In this document: positions 1-9,120 of the stretch, piece by piece | Layout of the letters: the number at the start of each line of letters is the position of its first letter | Numbering within the stretch: position 1 is the first letter of the stretch | From: Shinella pollutisoli | GTDB lineage: Bacteria > Pseudomonadota > Alphaproteobacteria > Rhizobiales > Rhizobiaceae | DNA length: 64,000 bases | Reading direction: 5' to 3' | Assembly: GCF_024609765.1 (NCBI RefSeq) | Contig: NZ_JANFDG010000005.1 | Location: forward strand, 62,001-126,000 | Notes under the pieces: generated by a model | Databases searched by the model: none | What the model was told of the DNA's origin: nothing | The model's input: only the letters and a program-made list of their open reading frames with translations | Program-made: the position numbers and the translations under genes

Positions 1-2153
1 CCGTTGCCGACGAGCGCGTTGGAAAGGCCGTTGCCGATGCCGTTGATCGCCGTGGAGCCGGTGAGCGTCAGGTTCTCGACATTGCCGGACAGCGTGAAGC
101 TGACCGAGGCCTTGACGAGGTCGGAGCCTTCCTTCGCCTTCTCGATGACCTTGTCGTTCGTGTTGTCGACGACATAGATGTCGTTGCCGGACCCGCCGGT
201 AAGCGCATCGACGCCCGTCCCGCCGTCCAGCGTATCGTTGCCGGCCCTGCCGGAAAGGGTATCGGCGCCGCCCTGGCCCGCGAGCACATTGGCGACGTCG
301 TCGCCGGCGATCACGTCGTCTCCCGCCCCGCCCGTGACCCTCTCGACCCGGTTCACCGTGTTCTCCGGCCCGAATGCCGCGCCGGCGAGAGTGAGGACCT
401 GCAGCGTGCCGGCCGCGAGGTCGATCTTGATCTTCTGGTTCTGGTAGTTGAGGACGTAGGTGTCGATGCCGTCGCGGCCGTCGACATTGTCGGCGAACTG
501 GCCGTCGCGAACGACGATGACATCGTTGCCCGCGCCGGCATCGATCGTGTCCGTCGAGAGGCCGCCCTCGATCTTGTCGTTGCCGCCGAGCGCGGTGATG
601 GTGTTCTCGCCGGGGGTGCCGAAGATGATGTCGGCATCGTTGGTGGCGATGATATGCTCGAAGCCGATCATCTTCTCGCTGCCGAGGGCATTCGACGCCG
701 TTCCGTTTGCGAGATCGAACGTCGCGCCCGCGACGCCGGAGCCGCTCCAGTCGATCGTGTCGATGCCGCTGCCGCCGTCATGGGCGTCGCTGTCGAGCGT
801 CGAGGCGACGATCAGCTTGTCGTTGCCGGAGCCGCCGAAATATTTCTTGGTGACGCCGGCCTCGGTGATGGTGTCGTTGCCGTCGTGGCCGTACACCTCC
901 CTGGCGTTGGCGGCAGCCGTGAAGACGTCGTTGCCGATCGTGCCGACCTGCTTCCTGTCCGGCAGATAGACGGGCGGGCTGTTGACGAAGTCGCGCGTGT
1001 CCATGATCTTGACGCGGACGTCGCCGCCGTCGTTCCAGGTGACGGAGAAGCGGCCGTCCGCGAAGGCGGCCATCTCGATCTCGGTGATCGATGCGCCGCC
1101 GGTGTCGTCCATGACGAACGGCCCGCCGATCGAGAACACGCTCTGGCCGGAGACGCCGAAGCGCGCGCCCATGAGCTGCCCGGTGGTGTCGTCGTCCCAT
1201 GCGATGATGAAGCTGCCGTCGGCAAGGCCGACGACGGCCGGCTCGTTCTGCGCGTTGGCGCCGTTCGCCGCCGCGAACGGGCCGCCGCCGGTCAGCGCCA
1301 CGCCCGCATTGCTGTAGACGCGGAAGCTGATGTCGCCGGCGCCGTCGGCGCGCTGGTAGGCGACGACGAAGTTGCCGCTGGCCAGGGCCGCGACCTGCGG
1401 GTCGGAGAGGCCGGCATCCAGGGCCGCGACCGTGGCGCTGGCGACGAAGGCGCCGGCCTGGTTGCGGACGTGAACGATCAGTTCGTCGGGCGTGCCGGCG
1501 GGGTTCTGGTTGACGAAGGCGACGGCGTAGTTGCCGTTGCTCAACGCCGCGACATCCGGCCTGCTTGCGTCCTCGCCGGTGCCGGTGTTGCCGGTCAGCA
1601 ACTGGATTTCCGCACCGAACGCATTGGTCGACGGATTGTAGGTGCGGATGACGATATTGTCCGATCCGTCCGCGTTGATGGTGTGATAGGCGGCCAGCAC
1701 CGACGTGGCGGAAGCCGAAGCGATGGTGGGGTCGATCGGGTTCGAGGTGCCCTGGTCGAAGAACAGCTCGGCGCTGAAACGCTGGGTGACGGCGAGGGTG
1801 GTGGGATTGAAGCTGTAGGTTTCGATGTTGAGATCGTCGAAGCTTCCGGTCTCGTCGTAGGCGAGGACGAAGCCGCCGTCGGCGAGCGCGGTGACGGTCG
1901 GATTGAACTCGCTGTCGCCGGTGTTGCGGGTGTTCAGGCGGATCTCGCCGGTGACGGCATTGCCGAGCACGTCGAAGACCCGGCCGATGATGTCGTTTCC
2001 GGCCGGCGAGCCGGGAACGGAGGAATTGTTGGAATCGGTCCAGACGACCAGGAAGTGGCCGCTGGCGAGTTGCGTGATGACGGGATCGAATTGCGATCCC
2101 ACGTTGAGGTTGGCGATGAAATCATTGCGCCAGGTAGCCGGGATGCTGGGCAT
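1..2153 (-). CDS. RTX-type calcium-binding secreted protein (3' end beyond window)
   Basis: The reverse frame is open from an ATG at 2151-2153 to the left edge, so at least 717 residues are present and the C-terminus is missing. A GGAG Shine-Dalgarno lies about 8 bases upstream. The N-terminal ~390 residues hold at least six copies of a degenerate blade-like unit (for example LADGGFVLAYDE, LSNGNYAVAFVN, LASGNFVVAYQR, LADGSFIIAWDD) spaced about 50 residues apart, suggesting a beta-propeller. After about residue 400 come glycine/aspartate nonapeptides of the hemolysin type (GGSGNDKL, GGAGDDVIAG, GRAGNDTLDGG, GGSGNDIYVV), which bind calcium in this family. There is no N-terminal signal peptide, as expected for type I secretion, whose signal would be in the missing C-terminus. 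No type I exporter genes are in the window. The role (adhesin, matrix protein or enzyme) cannot be read from this part. Confidence 0.85.
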   Translation of the reverse strand, partial: MPSIPATWRNDFIANLNVGSQFDPVITQLASGHFLVVWTDSNNSSVPGSPAGNDIIGRVFDVLGNAVTGEIRLNTRNTGDSEFNPTVTALADGGFVLAYDETGSFDDLNIETYSFNPTTLAVTQRFSAELFFDQGTSNPIDPTIASASATSVLAAYHTINADGSDNIVIRTYNPSTNAFGAEIQLLTGNTGTGEDASRPDVAALSNGNYAVAFVNQNPAGTPDELIVHVRNQAGAFVASATVAALDAGLSDPQVAALASGNFVVAYQRADGAGDISFRVYSNAGVALTGGGPFAAANGANAQNEPAVVGLADGSFIIAWDDDTTGQLMGARFGVSGQSVFSIGGPFVMDDTGGASITEIEMAAFADGRFSVTWNDGGDVRVKIMDTRDFVNSPPVYLPDRKQVGTIGNDVFTAAANAREVYGHDGNDTITEAGVTKKYFGGSGNDKLIVASTLDSDAHDGGSGIDTIDWSGSGVAGATFDLANGTASNALGSEKMIGFEHIIATNDADIIFGTPGENTITALGGNDKIEGGLSTDTIDAGAGNDVIVVRDGQFADNVDGRDGIDTYVLNYQNQKIKIDLAAGTLQVLTLAGAAFGPENTVNRVERVTGGAGDDVIAGDDVANVLAGQGGADTLSGRAGNDTLDGGTGVDALTGGSGNDIYVVDNTNDKVIEKAKEGSDLVKASVSFTLSGNVENLTLTGSTAINGIGNGLSNALVGN

Positions 2154-2551
2154 GGCGATCTCCGAACAGCAATAGACCGGCGCGCCCGATGCGCACCGCA
2201 AGACGTTCCGTTCTCGATTCTGCTATTAGGATATATCGGCTGAAGGCGCCGATTCATGTCGTCAAGGCGCGCGTCGGGCGCGTGCTTATTGTTTTGTGCG
2301 GACAGGCATCAGGGCTGAATGACACACAAAGATCGCCCACCTGCATCACAGATGAAAAGCTGACGGAGATTAGTGGCATATCTGCGTTACGTCAATTCGA
2401 TATTTATGCGCGATGTCTCAATCACGAGGCCGGCCGGCCGGCATCGCGCCCCGCACTGGGCGCCGCGAGAAGGCAGGCCGCCACTTTTGTTCCTTTCGCC
2501 GATTTTAGGGCTTGCATCCAAGTGCCCGAGACTATAGGGCTTTCGGCGGTT
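2154..2551. other. Intergenic region before RTX gene and tRNA-Pro
   Basis: About 400 bases between the divergent RTX gene and the tRNA. It is locally more AT-rich than the flanking genes, which fits promoters on both sides. A TTGCAT at 2514-2519 and a TATAGG-like element at 2535-2540 upstream of the tRNA could be its promoter, but the spacing is short. Open frames here have no recognizable product. No repeat or terminator was seen. Confidence 0.4.
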
Positions 2552-2628
<77 letters not shown>

Positions 2629-2676
2629 TTTTTCCCTTGAGAAATCGGAACGTCCCCTTCCTTTGCCGAGACCCGT

Positions 2677-3441
2677 CTAACGCGGGGCTCCGGCAGGAAA
2701 CGTGCGGACGAGTTCCGTCATCATCAGGGCGCCGTATCGGGCGTTCATGTGATGCGGCTCGTCGTCGTGATGCTCGCGCGAAGTCTGGGACAATTGCATG
2801 GATCCCTTTGAATAGGCGGGATCGGTGAATCCCTTTATGATCGTCTCTTCCGGCTGGTGGATGAACGTGAAAGGCAGTTCGGCCTGGAGCGCGTCTATCG
2901 ATTGCCGCAGGAGATCCAGCATGATCGGGCGGAGAAGGGCGGCGTCTTTCCACAGCTGGTTGTCGGCAGCAACGGCGGATGTCGGCGTCGGCGTCGAGAC
3001 GATGAACAGTGGTGCCGGAAGGACTTCGTGAATGAGCTTGCCGATCGACACGGCCATCGACCGTGCCAGCATTCCCGTGGCGACGGCTGAGGCTGCGGGC
3101 CGGGAAATGAGGTGGCGGGCCTTTACCTTTCCCTGCATGTCGACGGTGCGGTGATGGCGGAAGGCCTGCATGAGGGCCTTGATGCCGTTTCCGAAGATGA
3201 ACGCGAAGGCATCGTAGCGTGTGATGTCAATGGTATCGCTGCCGCCGGATGTGAACTTCATGGCGTTCGTGACGGCCTTGTCGGTCGAGCGGAGAAGATT
3301 TCCCTTTCGCTGGAGCGTTGCCATTCCCCGTTGCGGAGAGGCGAAGAAATCGATTGAAATGTCCGGGAAATCGTCGGCCACCGTTTTCCACCCGAGCCTG
3401 AGGGCACCGGCGTGGGAGTTTCCGATAATGCATACCCTCAT
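2677..3441 (-). CDS. SGNH-hydrolase-like protein
   Basis: A 254-residue protein whose start ATG overlaps the stop of the GSCFA gene upstream (ATGA, 3438-3441), so the two are translationally coupled. The N-terminus reads MRVCIIGNSHAGAL; GNS resembles block I of SGNH/GDSL hydrolases, with Ser9 as candidate nucleophile. Near the C-terminus DDEPHHMNARYGAL resembles the DxxH block V that supplies the catalytic Asp and His. There is no signal peptide or membrane segment, so it is probably cytoplasmic. Proteins of this type often remove or transfer acyl groups on glycans, but the substrate here is unknown. The long upstream extension of the frame overlaps the GSCFA gene and is not used. Confidence 0.7.
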   Translation of the reverse strand: MRVCIIGNSHAGALRLGWKTVADDFPDISIDFFASPQRGMATLQRKGNLLRSTDKAVTNAMKFTSGGSDTIDITRYDAFAFIFGNGIKALMQAFRHHRTVDMQGKVKARHLISRPAASAVATGMLARSMAVSIGKLIHEVLPAPLFIVSTPTPTSAVAADNQLWKDAALLRPIMLDLLRQSIDALQAELPFTFIHQPEETIIKGFTDPAYSKGSMQLSQTSREHHDDEPHHMNARYGALMMTELVRTFPAGAPR

Positions 3442-4472
3442 CCGAAAGCCTCCAGAAGCGCTTCCTCGCAGACGATCCTGTCGTGGTCCCCAGCCTTCCG
3501 CCGCGACGACACTTTCGCCTTCTGCGCGGGCCTGTGCTGCGAGAAGAACGTCTTCATCACGATATTGACGCCGCCGTTGTCCACTTCCCGCATGTTGCCC
3601 TTGTAGAAGAAGCCGCGGGAAGGATGCGAGGCGATGATCTCGTAGGACGGGAAATAGTCGACGTCGTCCAACTCGTGATAGAGTTGTCCAGCGACGGCGC
3701 GCAGCACCGATTTCGAGTAGCTCGTCGCCGACAGGACATGCTCGCCGCTCGCCGTGGCGGTCAGTGGGACCGGGGAAACCGTCACCAGGAATTTCACCGT
3801 CGGGTTGGCCGCCCTGACCAGTTTCCGAAACTCCAGGAAGTCTTGCAGTGTCTCGGCGAACGTCAGGTTCTTGAAGCGGAACACCTGCGGATCGAAACGC
3901 CCGGCGATAACGCCGGGGGCGGTCGGATAGACCGTTCCGCTTTCGATGTGCTCCCACGTTTCCGTCAGGCCGAACGTGAAGATGAACACGGTGGCCTGCT
4001 CCATCATCCGGGCGACGTGATGAAGATGGTTCAGACGATGCGCCATGACCTCCTCCGGGGAGGACAGACCCTCCGGCTCGACGCTCGGGCGCAGGGCGTC
4101 ATAATAGCGTCCGTTCTTTTCCCAGACGATCTGCGACGGAGACCACTTGCCGAAGGCAGCCTTCGCCAGTTGCAGCAGTTGTCGGGTCGTATAGATGTTG
4201 CCGTAGCGGGCGGAATAGAGGTTGAAGCCGAAGGTCTTCGCCAGATCCTCCGGCATGTATTTCGGAGGCGGCTCCGCGTCGATGACCTGATATCCGGAAG
4301 AGCGCATGTGCCGGGCTATGTGCTGGGCAAAACAGCTTCCGGCGGTCGCGATCCTGTCGTCGCCGCCGATATCGAATTTCTTGCGATAGAGATCGACGGG
4401 CGCCAGCGGATGCTGCGCTTCGACGCCCCGCTTCCAGTAGGCGCGGTCGTCGAGGTTGGAATATGGGTTCAT
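3438..4472 (-). CDS. GSCFA domain-containing protein
   Basis: A 344-residue protein with the family-defining motif GSCFA at residues 45-49 (TAGSCFAQHIARHM), followed by the conserved GLTETWEH and a C-terminal HPSRGFFYKGNMREVDNGG segment. GSCFA proteins (PF08885) are SGNH-related and poorly characterized. The start at 4472 (MNPYSNLDDRAYW) is preferred over upstream in-frame starts because it begins just before the conserved domain and has a weak AGGG Shine-Dalgarno. The gene overlaps the next one by 4 bases, giving a two-gene operon. Two SGNH-like proteins encoded together suggests they act on the same, probably polysaccharide, substrate; this is inference from context with the surface-polysaccharide cluster nearby. 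Confidence 0.82.
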   Translation of the reverse strand: MNPYSNLDDRAYWKRGVEAQHPLAPVDLYRKKFDIGGDDRIATAGSCFAQHIARHMRSSGYQVIDAEPPPKYMPEDLAKTFGFNLYSARYGNIYTTRQLLQLAKAAFGKWSPSQIVWEKNGRYYDALRPSVEPEGLSSPEEVMAHRLNHLHHVARMMEQATVFIFTFGLTETWEHIESGTVYPTAPGVIAGRFDPQVFRFKNLTFAETLQDFLEFRKLVRAANPTVKFLVTVSPVPLTATASGEHVLSATSYSKSVLRAVAGQLYHELDDVDYFPSYEIIASHPSRGFFYKGNMREVDNGGVNIVMKTFFSQHRPAQKAKVSSRRKAGDHDRIVCEEALLEAFG

Positions 4473-4736
4473 GATATGCGCCCTGACTTGCCTGTTGGGT
4501 GCTTCGCCGACGGGGCGGCTCCAAGAGAGCCAGGAGGCTCCTCGATCCGGCGAGCGGCCAATCCTTATCATCAGCCCCGCGACCGTCAAATAGCTTTCCG
4601 GTAGGAGAGGCCGAGGGGGGGAGCGGATATATTCCCGCCATGCCTTGGAACCGCCCGCCACCCGTTCGCGTTGTATTCGCGCCCGGCCATAGGAGTCGGG
4701 GCTTCGCAACGCATCGAAACGCATCAGGAGGCGGGA

Positions 4737-4988
4737 ATGGAAGACGCAGGTATCGGCTGGATCGCGGCCATCATCATTGGCGGCATCGCGGGTTGGCTCG
4801 CGGAAATGTTCATGAAGAGCAACATGGGCGTGCTGATGAACATCGTGCTCGGCATCGTCGGCGCGGCGATCGCCAACATATTGCTCGGGGTGATCGGCGT
4901 GTCGCTGGGCGGCTGGATCGGCTATCTGATCGCCGGCTTCATCGGCGCCTGCATCCTGATCGCGATCGCGCGGGCGATACGGCGGTAG
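4737..4988 (+). CDS. GlsB/YeaQ/YmgE family stress membrane protein
   Basis: An 83-residue, very hydrophobic protein with three predicted membrane helices (about residues 5-22, 31-53, 57-80) rich in Gly and Ile. The pattern IIIGGIAGWLAEM near the start and GGWIGYLIAGFIGA near the end is typical of the transglycosylase-associated/GlsB family. Family members are small inner-membrane proteins often induced by general or acid stress; their biochemical function is not known. A perfect AGGAGG Shine-Dalgarno precedes the ATG. The gene is a single transcription unit closed by a strong terminator. Confidence 0.88.
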   Translation: MEDAGIGWIAAIIIGGIAGWLAEMFMKSNMGVLMNIVLGIVGAAIANILLGVIGVSLGGWIGYLIAGFIGACILIAIARAIRR

Positions 4989-5011
4989 GAAACGCGATCG
5001 AATGATTTATG

Positions 5012-5045
5012 GGCCGCGCCTCCGGAAGGAGGGGCGGCCTTTTCC
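5012..5045 (+). terminator. Rho-independent terminator after GlsB-family gene
   Basis: GGCCGC and CCTCC pair with GGAGG and GCGGCC around a GGAA loop, followed directly by TTTT. It lies 23 bases after the stop codon. It can also serve the convergent glycosyltransferase gene, though the T-run favours the forward direction. Confidence 0.8.
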
Positions 5046-5057
5046 GTACCGGCCGTG

Positions 5058-6233
5058 TCAGGCGACGAGCGTGCGGTAGATCGCCTCGGTCTCGCCGATC
5101 ATGCGGGCAAGCCCGTAGTCGCCGCTGCGCCCGCGCGCGGCGGCGGCGTGGAGGGCGAGCCGGTCGCGGTCGGCAAGCCGCAGCATGGCGTCGGCGAGGG
5201 CGCGGGGATCGTCGTCGTTTTCCACCAGCACGCCGTTCTCGCCGTCGCTCAGCACCGTCGAGGCGCCGCCGACATCGGTGAGGACCATCGGCTTGCCGGC
5301 CGCCGCCGCCTCCAGCATCACGTAGGACATCGCCTCGTAGCGGCTCGGCATCACCAGCACGTCGAACGCCGCCATGGCCTCGGGCCCGGTGAAGCGGTCG
5401 GTGAGCACGATCCGCGCCGCGTGCGCCGAGCCGGCGATCTGCCGGCGCACGGCCGCCTCCATCTCGCCGCTGCCGATCATCAGGAGCCGGGCCTCCGGCG
5501 CCCGCGCGGCGACGAGGTCGAAGGCCGCGAGCAGCCGCTCGGGCGCCTTCTGCGGGCAGAGGCGGCCGACGAAGCCGAAGACGAGGGCCCCGGGGGCGAT
5601 GCCGAGCGCGGCGCGCACGGTGCCCTGCGGGTCCCCCGGCGGCGTCTCGGCGCCGTTGACGACGACGGCGAGCTTCCGGCGCGGAATGCCGAGGGCGCGG
5701 GCATGGGCATATTCGTCGGCCGACACGCAGATGAGCCGGTCGGTGAAGGCACGGGCGAGCAGGCTTTCGATGGCGCCGTAGACGAGCCGGCCGGCCCGGC
5801 CGAGCTCGGGGTCCATCGTGCGGAAGGCGTGCGGCGTGTAGACGCGCGGGACGTGGCGGCCGGGCAGGCGCAGGCGCGCGAGCGCGCCGGCCTTGGAGCT
5901 GTGGCCGTGGATCACGTCGAAGGGGCCGTGCGCGCGGATGACGGCGCGCAGCTCCCGCCAGGCGGAAAGGTCGGAGGGGCCGGGCGCGCGCGCCATGGCG
6001 ACGGCGTGCACGCCGGCGAGGCCGAGCGCCCGGAGCTCCTCGACGAAGCGCGCCTCGGCCCGGACCGGCGAATAGACGGCATGCACCCGGTGGCCGCGCG
6101 CGGCGAGGCCGCGGCAGAGGTCGATGAAATGCCGGCCCGAGCCGCCGCCGCTCGGCTCCAGCACCTGCAGGATGCGGAGCGCCCGCATGGCCTTGTCGCG
6201 CATCATGTCCATGGCAGGATCAGTCCGCAGCAT
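5058..6233 (-). CDS. Glycosyltransferase family 4 protein
   Basis: About 391 residues with the GT4 (GT-B fold) plan. The N-terminal acceptor domain carries RILQVLEPSGGGSGRHF. The C-terminal donor domain carries VNGAETPP, GFVGRLCPQKAPERLL and the nucleotide-sugar E-x7-E motif in PSRYEAMSYVMLEAAAAG. The start is uncertain: the ATG at 6231-6233 overlaps the upstream gene by 14 bases, and internal ATGs at 6212 and 6185 are also possible because none has a strong Shine-Dalgarno. It is the last gene of a tightly packed reverse-strand polysaccharide operon and would add a sugar to the lipid-linked repeat unit on the cytoplasmic face of the inner membrane. The sugar is not predictable. Confidence 0.88.
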   Translation of the reverse strand: MLRTDPAMDMMRDKAMRALRILQVLEPSGGGSGRHFIDLCRGLAARGHRVHAVYSPVRAEARFVEELRALGLAGVHAVAMARAPGPSDLSAWRELRAVIRAHGPFDVIHGHSSKAGALARLRLPGRHVPRVYTPHAFRTMDPELGRAGRLVYGAIESLLARAFTDRLICVSADEYAHARALGIPRRKLAVVVNGAETPPGDPQGTVRAALGIAPGALVFGFVGRLCPQKAPERLLAAFDLVAARAPEARLLMIGSGEMEAAVRRQIAGSAHAARIVLTDRFTGPEAMAAFDVLVMPSRYEAMSYVMLEAAAAGKPMVLTDVGGASTVLSDGENGVLVENDDDPRALADAMLRLADRDRLALHAAAARGRSGDYGLARMIGETEAIYRTLVA

Positions 6234-7509
6234 GAGGCCGGCCGTGGCGCCGTTCCAGCGCCATGCAGCCCCAGACGATGCCGAGCAGCAGATAGAAATG
6301 CCGCCAGTGGTCGGTGTCGATGACGAAGCCGATGGCGGTGTGGCCGAGCACCGTGATGAAGCCGATCATCAGGAAGGGCTGCCAGGGCCGGTTGCGCAGC
6401 AGGAGGCGGAAGCCGGCGCCGAGCGTCCAGGCGATCAGCGTCAGGTAGCAGGCGAAGCCCAGCCAGCCGTAGGTGGTCAGCGATTTCAGCCATATGTTGT
6501 GCTCGTCCTCGGGGAACATGCTGCTGAACACCATGGGGCCGATGCCGAGCGGCTTCTCCATGGCCATGAGGAAGCCGATGCGGTGGCGGTCGAAGCGGCC
6601 GAGATGGCCGCCGTCATATTCCTGCACGAGCTGGGTGCGGCTGGAGAAGAGGTCCGCCACCTTGTCGAACTGCAGCGCCACGGCGAGCGCCACGACCATC
6701 AGCCCCAGCGCCGAGAGGCTGAGGATCAGGATCTTCAGCCGGAAGGCGCCGGTGCGCTCCTTGAGCAGCATGACGAAGACGAGCGCGACGACGCAGAAGA
6801 GGTAGAGCGCCCAGGCCGCGCGCGAGAAGGAGAGGAAGACGCCGAGCGCCAGCACCAGGAAGCCTGCCGCCTTCAAGGGCGCGCCGAGGATGCGGCCGGA
6901 AAGCAGGCCGTGCAGCAGGTAGAGCGAGGGCGCGACGAGGAAGGGGCCGAAGACGTTCGGGTCCTGGAAGGCGCCCTTGGCGCGGTCGTAGAGCGTGAAG
7001 ACCTCGGCGCCGGGAAAGGCGTGGAAATAGCCGAGGATGCCGAGGAGCGCGGTGATCAGCGCACCGGCGACCCAGGCGCGGAAGATGAGCTCCAGGCGGG
7101 CGGGCCGCGCCTCGACGATTGCCGCGAAGAAGACGCTGGAGAGCGCCAGGAACAGCGAGACGGCGATGTACATCGGCCCGTCGGCGAGGTCCGCCATCAC
7201 CGTCAGCGACAGCATGCCGCCGACGTTGAAGAGGACGAGCAGCACGAGGAGCGGAGCGACCGCGCGCGAAATGCGCAGGCCGACGATCGCCCAGAGTCCG
7301 ATGAGCCCCGCCATGAACAGCTCGTAGGGCGCCGGCTCGCTGATGACGAAGCCCGACAGGAAGACGCCGAAGGTGACGAGCATCGAGCCGATGACGCCGA
7401 GCGCCGCCAGATGCGGGCGGAAGGGCGGGGCCGGGGCGTTGCGCAATTGCGGCGGGACCGCGAAGCGGCCTTGCCCGAACTGACCAGGGGGGAGGACCGC
7501 GTCGCTCAA
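6220..7509 (-). CDS. O-antigen ligase/polymerase-like (Wzy) membrane protein
   Basis: A 429-residue protein with about ten hydrophobic helices and a larger periplasmic loop around residues 285-350 (containing YDGGHLGRFDRHRIGFLMA and a GIGPMVFSSMFPEDEHN segment). That loop matches the Wzy_C/WaaL pattern in which an Arg- and His-rich loop precedes the last helices. Such proteins polymerize or ligate undecaprenyl-linked glycans in the periplasm. The start overlaps the stop of the initiating transferase gene by 4 bases. In this context, with Wza- and Wzc-like proteins, the polymerase role is more likely than LPS ligase. Confidence 0.8.
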   Translation of the reverse strand: MSDAVLPPGQFGQGRFAVPPQLRNAPAPPFRPHLAALGVIGSMLVTFGVFLSGFVISEPAPYELFMAGLIGLWAIVGLRISRAVAPLLVLLVLFNVGGMLSLTVMADLADGPMYIAVSLFLALSSVFFAAIVEARPARLELIFRAWVAGALITALLGILGYFHAFPGAEVFTLYDRAKGAFQDPNVFGPFLVAPSLYLLHGLLSGRILGAPLKAAGFLVLALGVFLSFSRAAWALYLFCVVALVFVMLLKERTGAFRLKILILSLSALGLMVVALAVALQFDKVADLFSSRTQLVQEYDGGHLGRFDRHRIGFLMAMEKPLGIGPMVFSSMFPEDEHNIWLKSLTTYGWLGFACYLTLIAWTLGAGFRLLLRNRPWQPFLMIGFITVLGHTAIGFVIDTDHWRHFYLLLGIVWGCMALERRHGRPHAAD

Positions 7510-9077
7510 TAGGCGTTTTCCGTGTTGAGGAGGCGGATCGGCGTCAGGAACAGGATCTTCAGGTCCAGCCAGAGCGACCAGTTCTCGATGTAGTAGAGGT
7601 CGAATTCGGTGCGGTAGCGGATCTTGTCGTCATGGTCGATCTCGCCGCGCCAGCCGTTGATCTGCGCCCAGCCGGTGACGCCGGGCTTGACGCGGTGGCG
7701 GGCGAAGTAGCCCTCGACCACGTCGACATACTTGCGGTCGTGCGACTGGGCCTGGATGGCGTGCGGGCGCGGGCCGACCAGCGAGAGCTGGCCGCGCAGC
7801 ACGTTGAAGAGCTGCGGCAGCTCGTCGATGGAGGACTTGCGGATGAAGCGGCCGACGGGGGTCACGCGCGGGTCGCCCTTGGTGACCGCGGCCCTTGCCG
7901 TCGGGTCGGACAGGTGCGTGTACATCGAGCGGAACTTGTAGACGTCGATGATCTCGTTGTTGAAGCCGTGCCGCTTCTGCTTGAAGAGGATCGGGCCGGG
8001 CGAGGAGAGCTTGACGGCGATCGCCGCCCCGAGCATCACCGGCCACAGCAGGGCGAGCGCGATGAGGCTGAAGACGATGTCGAAGAGCCGCTTGGCCACC
8101 TTGTCCCAGTCGGCGATCGGCTTGTCGAAGACGTCGAGCATCGGCACGGCGCCGATCTGCGAATAGCTGCGCGGGCGGAAGCGCAGCCCCTTGGCGTGCG
8201 CCGCGATGCGGATGTCGACCGGCAGCACCCAGAGCTTCTTGAGCAGCGTCAGGATGCGCGCCTCGGCCGACAGCGGCAGCGCGATGATCAGCATGTCGAT
8301 GCGCGCGAGCCGGGCGAACTCCACCAGCTCGGCGACGTTGCCGAGCTTCGGGTAGCCGGCGATGATCGAGGGCGAGCGGCGCTCGTCGCGGTCGTCGAAG
8401 ATGCCGCAGATGCGGATGTCGTTCTCCGGCTGCTGCTCCAGCGTGCGGATGAGGTCGCGGGCGGGCTCGCCGCCGCCGACGATCACCGCGCGGCGCTCCA
8501 TCGTGCCGTTGCGCGCCCAGCGGCGGATCGAGTAGGCGATAGTCTGGCGCTCGATGAAGAGATAGGCCGCGCCGCCGAGGAACCAGGAGAGGAACCAGAT
8601 GCGCGAATATTCGTCGCCGCTCTTCACGAGGAAGAGGACGAGCGCCATCGCCGCGAAGGCGAGGCCCCATGCGGCGACGATGCGCGGCGTCATGCGCCAG
8701 GGCGAGCGCAGGGCGGGTACCTGGTAGGCGTCGGCGAACTGCAGGAGGACGACGCCGAGCGCCGCGCCGCCGACGAGGGCCGCGAGATAGACGAAGAGGG
8801 TCTCGACGTCCGGCCGCACGTAGAACATCAGCACGGCATAGCCGATGGTGAAGAGGGCGGCGAATTCGAGCAGGCGCAGGAGACCGATGATCATCGCCGG
8901 CGAATAGGTGTCGGCGCGGAACTGCAGCGCGATCTTGCGGGCGAGCGGGTTGAGGTCCGTCGTCTTGCCGCCGTCCTCCTCCTCCTGGCGATCGCCGGGC
9001 GCGATGGTCCGGATTTCCGATACCTTGCGCCGCAGAGCGTCGGGGTCGAAGGCGATCGGCTTGTCGATGTGGTTCAT
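7506..9077 (-). CDS. Undecaprenyl-phosphate sugar phosphotransferase (polyprenyl glycosylphosphotransferase)
   Basis: A 523-residue initiating enzyme of the WcaJ/WbaP class. The order is an N-terminal block of hydrophobic segments (residues ~70-185), a central nucleotide-fold domain (RRAVIVGGGEPARDL), a further membrane segment (DIVFSLIALALLWPVML), and the C-terminal bacterial sugar transferase domain with KFRSMY, SSIDELPQLFNVLRG, LSLVGPRP and VKPGVTGWAQINGWRG. These motifs are those of enzymes that move hexose-1-phosphate from a UDP-sugar to undecaprenyl phosphate and start repeat-unit synthesis. The start at 9077 follows a GGGAG Shine-Dalgarno; the longer frame has none. In Agrobacterium the comparable gene of the unipolar polysaccharide cluster is, from memory, uppE. 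Confidence 0.92.
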   Translation of the reverse strand: MNHIDKPIAFDPDALRRKVSEIRTIAPGDRQEEEDGGKTTDLNPLARKIALQFRADTYSPAMIIGLLRLLEFAALFTIGYAVLMFYVRPDVETLFVYLAALVGGAALGVVLLQFADAYQVPALRSPWRMTPRIVAAWGLAFAAMALVLFLVKSGDEYSRIWFLSWFLGGAAYLFIERQTIAYSIRRWARNGTMERRAVIVGGGEPARDLIRTLEQQPENDIRICGIFDDRDERRSPSIIAGYPKLGNVAELVEFARLARIDMLIIALPLSAEARILTLLKKLWVLPVDIRIAAHAKGLRFRPRSYSQIGAVPMLDVFDKPIADWDKVAKRLFDIVFSLIALALLWPVMLGAAIAVKLSSPGPILFKQKRHGFNNEIIDVYKFRSMYTHLSDPTARAAVTKGDPRVTPVGRFIRKSSIDELPQLFNVLRGQLSLVGPRPHAIQAQSHDRKYVDVVEGYFARHRVKPGVTGWAQINGWRGEIDHDDKIRYRTEFDLYYIENWSLWLDLKILFLTPIRLLNTENAY

Positions 9078-9120
9078 GGAGGCACTCCCGGGACTACCTC
9101 CCGGGCATAGCACGAAGCCA

